From NCBI GenBank assembly GCA_035695045.1, contig DASSEX010000017.1:1-64000 (forward strand): 64,000 bases of DNA, written 5' to 3'. The position numbers were made by a program, and so were the translations under genes. The notes under the pieces are model-generated. The model ran no database searches. It was not told the DNA's origin and saw only the letters and a list, made by a program, of their open reading frames with translations. The DNA is from DASSKP01 sp035695045. Its GTDB lineage: Bacteria; Actinomycetota; Actinomycetes; JAFAQI01. Shown here piece after piece: positions 62,811 to 64,000 of this stretch; the first letter of the stretch is position 1; each line of letters starts with the position of its first letter.

Positions 62811-63911
62811 ATGGATGCGAGCACATTGAGCAAGCTCTACAGCCTGGACGGCCCCTTCGTCACCCTCTACGTCGACTCGTCGAGCACCGCAGAGGACGCC
62901 GCCGAGCAGTACGACATCCGCTGGCGCAACATCCTGCGTGAGCTCGAGCAATCGGGCGTCGACGCCGCGACCCGTGAGGCGATCAGCGCCGCACGCGGTG
63001 AGCACGGCCGGGGTGGCACCCGCGTGATCGTCGCCACGGGCGGCAGCGTGCAGCTCGCCCAGTCGCTTCCGCACCCACCGGCCCAGGAGATCGTGCAGAC
63101 CGGCAACCTGCCGGTGCTCGCGCCGCTGGTCGACGCGCTAGGCCTGCAGGTGCCACATGTCGTCGTCCTCGCCGACCGCAAAGGTGCGGACGTCCTCGCC
63201 TACACCGCCGGACCTGACCCCGTCGAGACCGGCACGGTCAACAACGACCGCTTCCCCGACCGCAAGGTGCACGCCGGCGGCTGGGCCGCCAAGCGCTACT
63301 CCAACGACGTCGAGGAGACGTGGGAGCAGAGCGCCCGCGACGTCGCCGGGTTGGTCGCACAGGTGGCCAAGGACGTGGACGCCCGCCTCGTGATCGCGAG
63401 TGGCGACGAGCGTGCCCTCCAACTGCTGCCCCAGCACCTGCCGACGGACCTCGTGGACCGGTTCGTCGCGATCGGCGGCGGCGGCCGCCATGCCGACGGG
63501 TCGGACGACGTCATCGCCGACGAGGTCCTGCGCGTGCTCGCCGACACCGTGACCGCGGACACCGTCGAGCTGCTGGAGAAGTTCGCCGAGGAGCGCGGCC
63601 AGGACGACCGAGCTGCTGACGGCGTGACGGCGACGGTCGCCGCGCTGCGGATGGGCCAGGTCGACACGCTGGTCCTCACTGACGCGCGCGACGGCGGCAG
63701 CGAGCTGTTCTTCGGCCCGGACCCGACCCACCTGGCGCTCAGCGCGCAGGAGCTGATGGATCTGGGCGTGGAGCAGCCGTTCGCGGCAGCGGCCGACGAG
63801 GTGCTGATCCGAGCTGCGCTGGGCACCGGGGCCGAAGTTCGCTTCGTCACGGGCGGTGTGGAGCAGTCGCCGAGCGAGGGTGTGGGCGCGCTCCTGCGCT
63901 TCTCGGTCTGA
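62811..63911 (+). CDS. baeRF-family protein (Vms1/eRF1-like, Rv2629 type)
   Basis: Predicted 366-residue cytosolic protein of the bacterial archaeo-eukaryotic release-factor-like superfamily. VVVLADRKGADVLAYTAG, GGWAAKRYSNDVEETWEQSA and LVIASGDERALQLLPQHLP are family landmarks. A C-terminal RNA-binding-like region follows. The mycobacterial relative Rv2629 is hypoxia-linked. A ribosome-rescue role is inferred from distant relatives and not shown. The ATG at 62811 is preferred over an upstream in-frame start that overlaps the phosphoesterase gene. Confidence 0.82.
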   Translation: MDASTLSKLYSLDGPFVTLYVDSSSTAEDAAEQYDIRWRNILRELEQSGVDAATREAISAARGEHGRGGTRVIVATGGSVQLAQSLPHPPAQEIVQTGNLPVLAPLVDALGLQVPHVVVLADRKGADVLAYTAGPDPVETGTVNNDRFPDRKVHAGGWAAKRYSNDVEETWEQSARDVAGLVAQVAKDVDARLVIASGDERALQLLPQHLPTDLVDRFVAIGGGGRHADGSDDVIADEVLRVLADTVTADTVELLEKFAEERGQDDRAADGVTATVAALRMGQVDTLVLTDARDGGSELFFGPDPTHLALSAQELMDLGVEQPFAAAADEVLIRAALGTGAEVRFVTGGVEQSPSEGVGALLRFSV

Positions 63912-63931
63912 CCGTCCCGTAGCGTCGGGAC

Positions 63932-64000
63932 ATGGAGATCTGGCCCGGGTCGAGCTATCCCCTCGGGGCGACGTACGACGGCAGCGGCACCAACTTCGCG
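63932..64000 (+). CDS. glgX: Glycogen debranching enzyme GlgX (start only)
   Basis: The first 23 codons lie in the window (MEIWPGSSYPLGATYDGSG, then TNFA) and match the highly conserved N-terminus of GlgX/TreX glycogen debranching enzymes, which hydrolyse alpha-1,6 branches. The ATG follows the baeRF stop by 20 bases. A short inverted repeat GTCCCG/CGGGAC (63914-63931) fills that gap. The rest of the gene lies beyond the window. Confidence 0.85.
   Translation, partial: MEIWPGSSYPLGATYDGSGTNFA

Overview
The window reads as chromosomal DNA of a high-GC Gram-positive bacterium of the Actinomycetota. Codons end almost always in G or C, GTG starts are common, and many genes meet as 4-base GTGA or ATGA stop/start overlaps. 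Lineage markers agree: an SsgB-like sporulation/septation protein, the phosphatidylinositol mannoside genes pgsA-patA-pimA, a non-discriminating-type AspRS, a GAAC-N4-GTTC SOS box, small membrane families resembling DUF6167 and DUF6704, and a LAxTG class E-type sortase signal. I place it with SsgB-bearing, Frankia/Streptomyces-like actinobacteria but cannot name a genus.

Layout. 1-1121: tail of an unknown gene coupled to a secreted Cys-rich PKD-like protein. 1211-12257 (minus): aroE-mltG-ruvX-alaS-DUF6167-DUF948-rarA, then aspS-hisS-metallo-hydrolase. 12383-13746 (plus): a membrane FKBP and a lipoprotein cyclophilin. 13810-23581 (minus): patatin, rsh/relA, apt, secF, secD, yajC, ruvB, ruvA, ruvC, with an SOS box before ruvC. 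23994-28593 (plus): a two-gene block, a subtilisin-like protease with Trp-rich repeats at both ends and a large membrane GGDEF/HD-GYP protein, lying between ruvC and yebC, which are neighbours in many actinobacteria. 28618-34217 (minus): yebC, pdxT, pdxS, a LemA-like protein, pimA, patA, pgsA. 34338-36494 (plus): EF-G2. 36513-40957 (minus): alpha/beta hydrolase, HIT protein, thrS, a small unknown, MOSC protein. 41040-41701 (plus): two coupled small proteins. 41768-42544: tRNA-Val(CAC), ssgB-like gene and a 30-residue ORF. 42652-49808 (minus): a histidine-utilisation operon (hutG, hutH, hutU, hutI) with pabB and pabC embedded. 49877-50188: tRNA-Gly, tRNA-Cys, tRNA-Val(GAC). 50308-54421: a lone receiver, small membrane protein, YihY-type protein, AidB-like acyl-CoA dehydrogenase and a membrane protein. 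54469-61283: an exported-enzyme locus with two divergent neutral-ceramidase-like proteins and an Asp-box propeller carrying a sorting signal. 61346-64000: YdeI-like protein, phosphoesterase lipoprotein, baeRF-family protein and the start of glgX.

Most of the window is housekeeping: translation, Sec export, peptidoglycan cleavage, recombination repair, PLP and PIM synthesis. The parts I find least explained are the protease/c-di-GMP pair (23994-28593), the exported hydrolase locus (54469-61283), and a set of stem-forming inverted repeats at gene ends, several of which contain the stop codons of both flanking genes.
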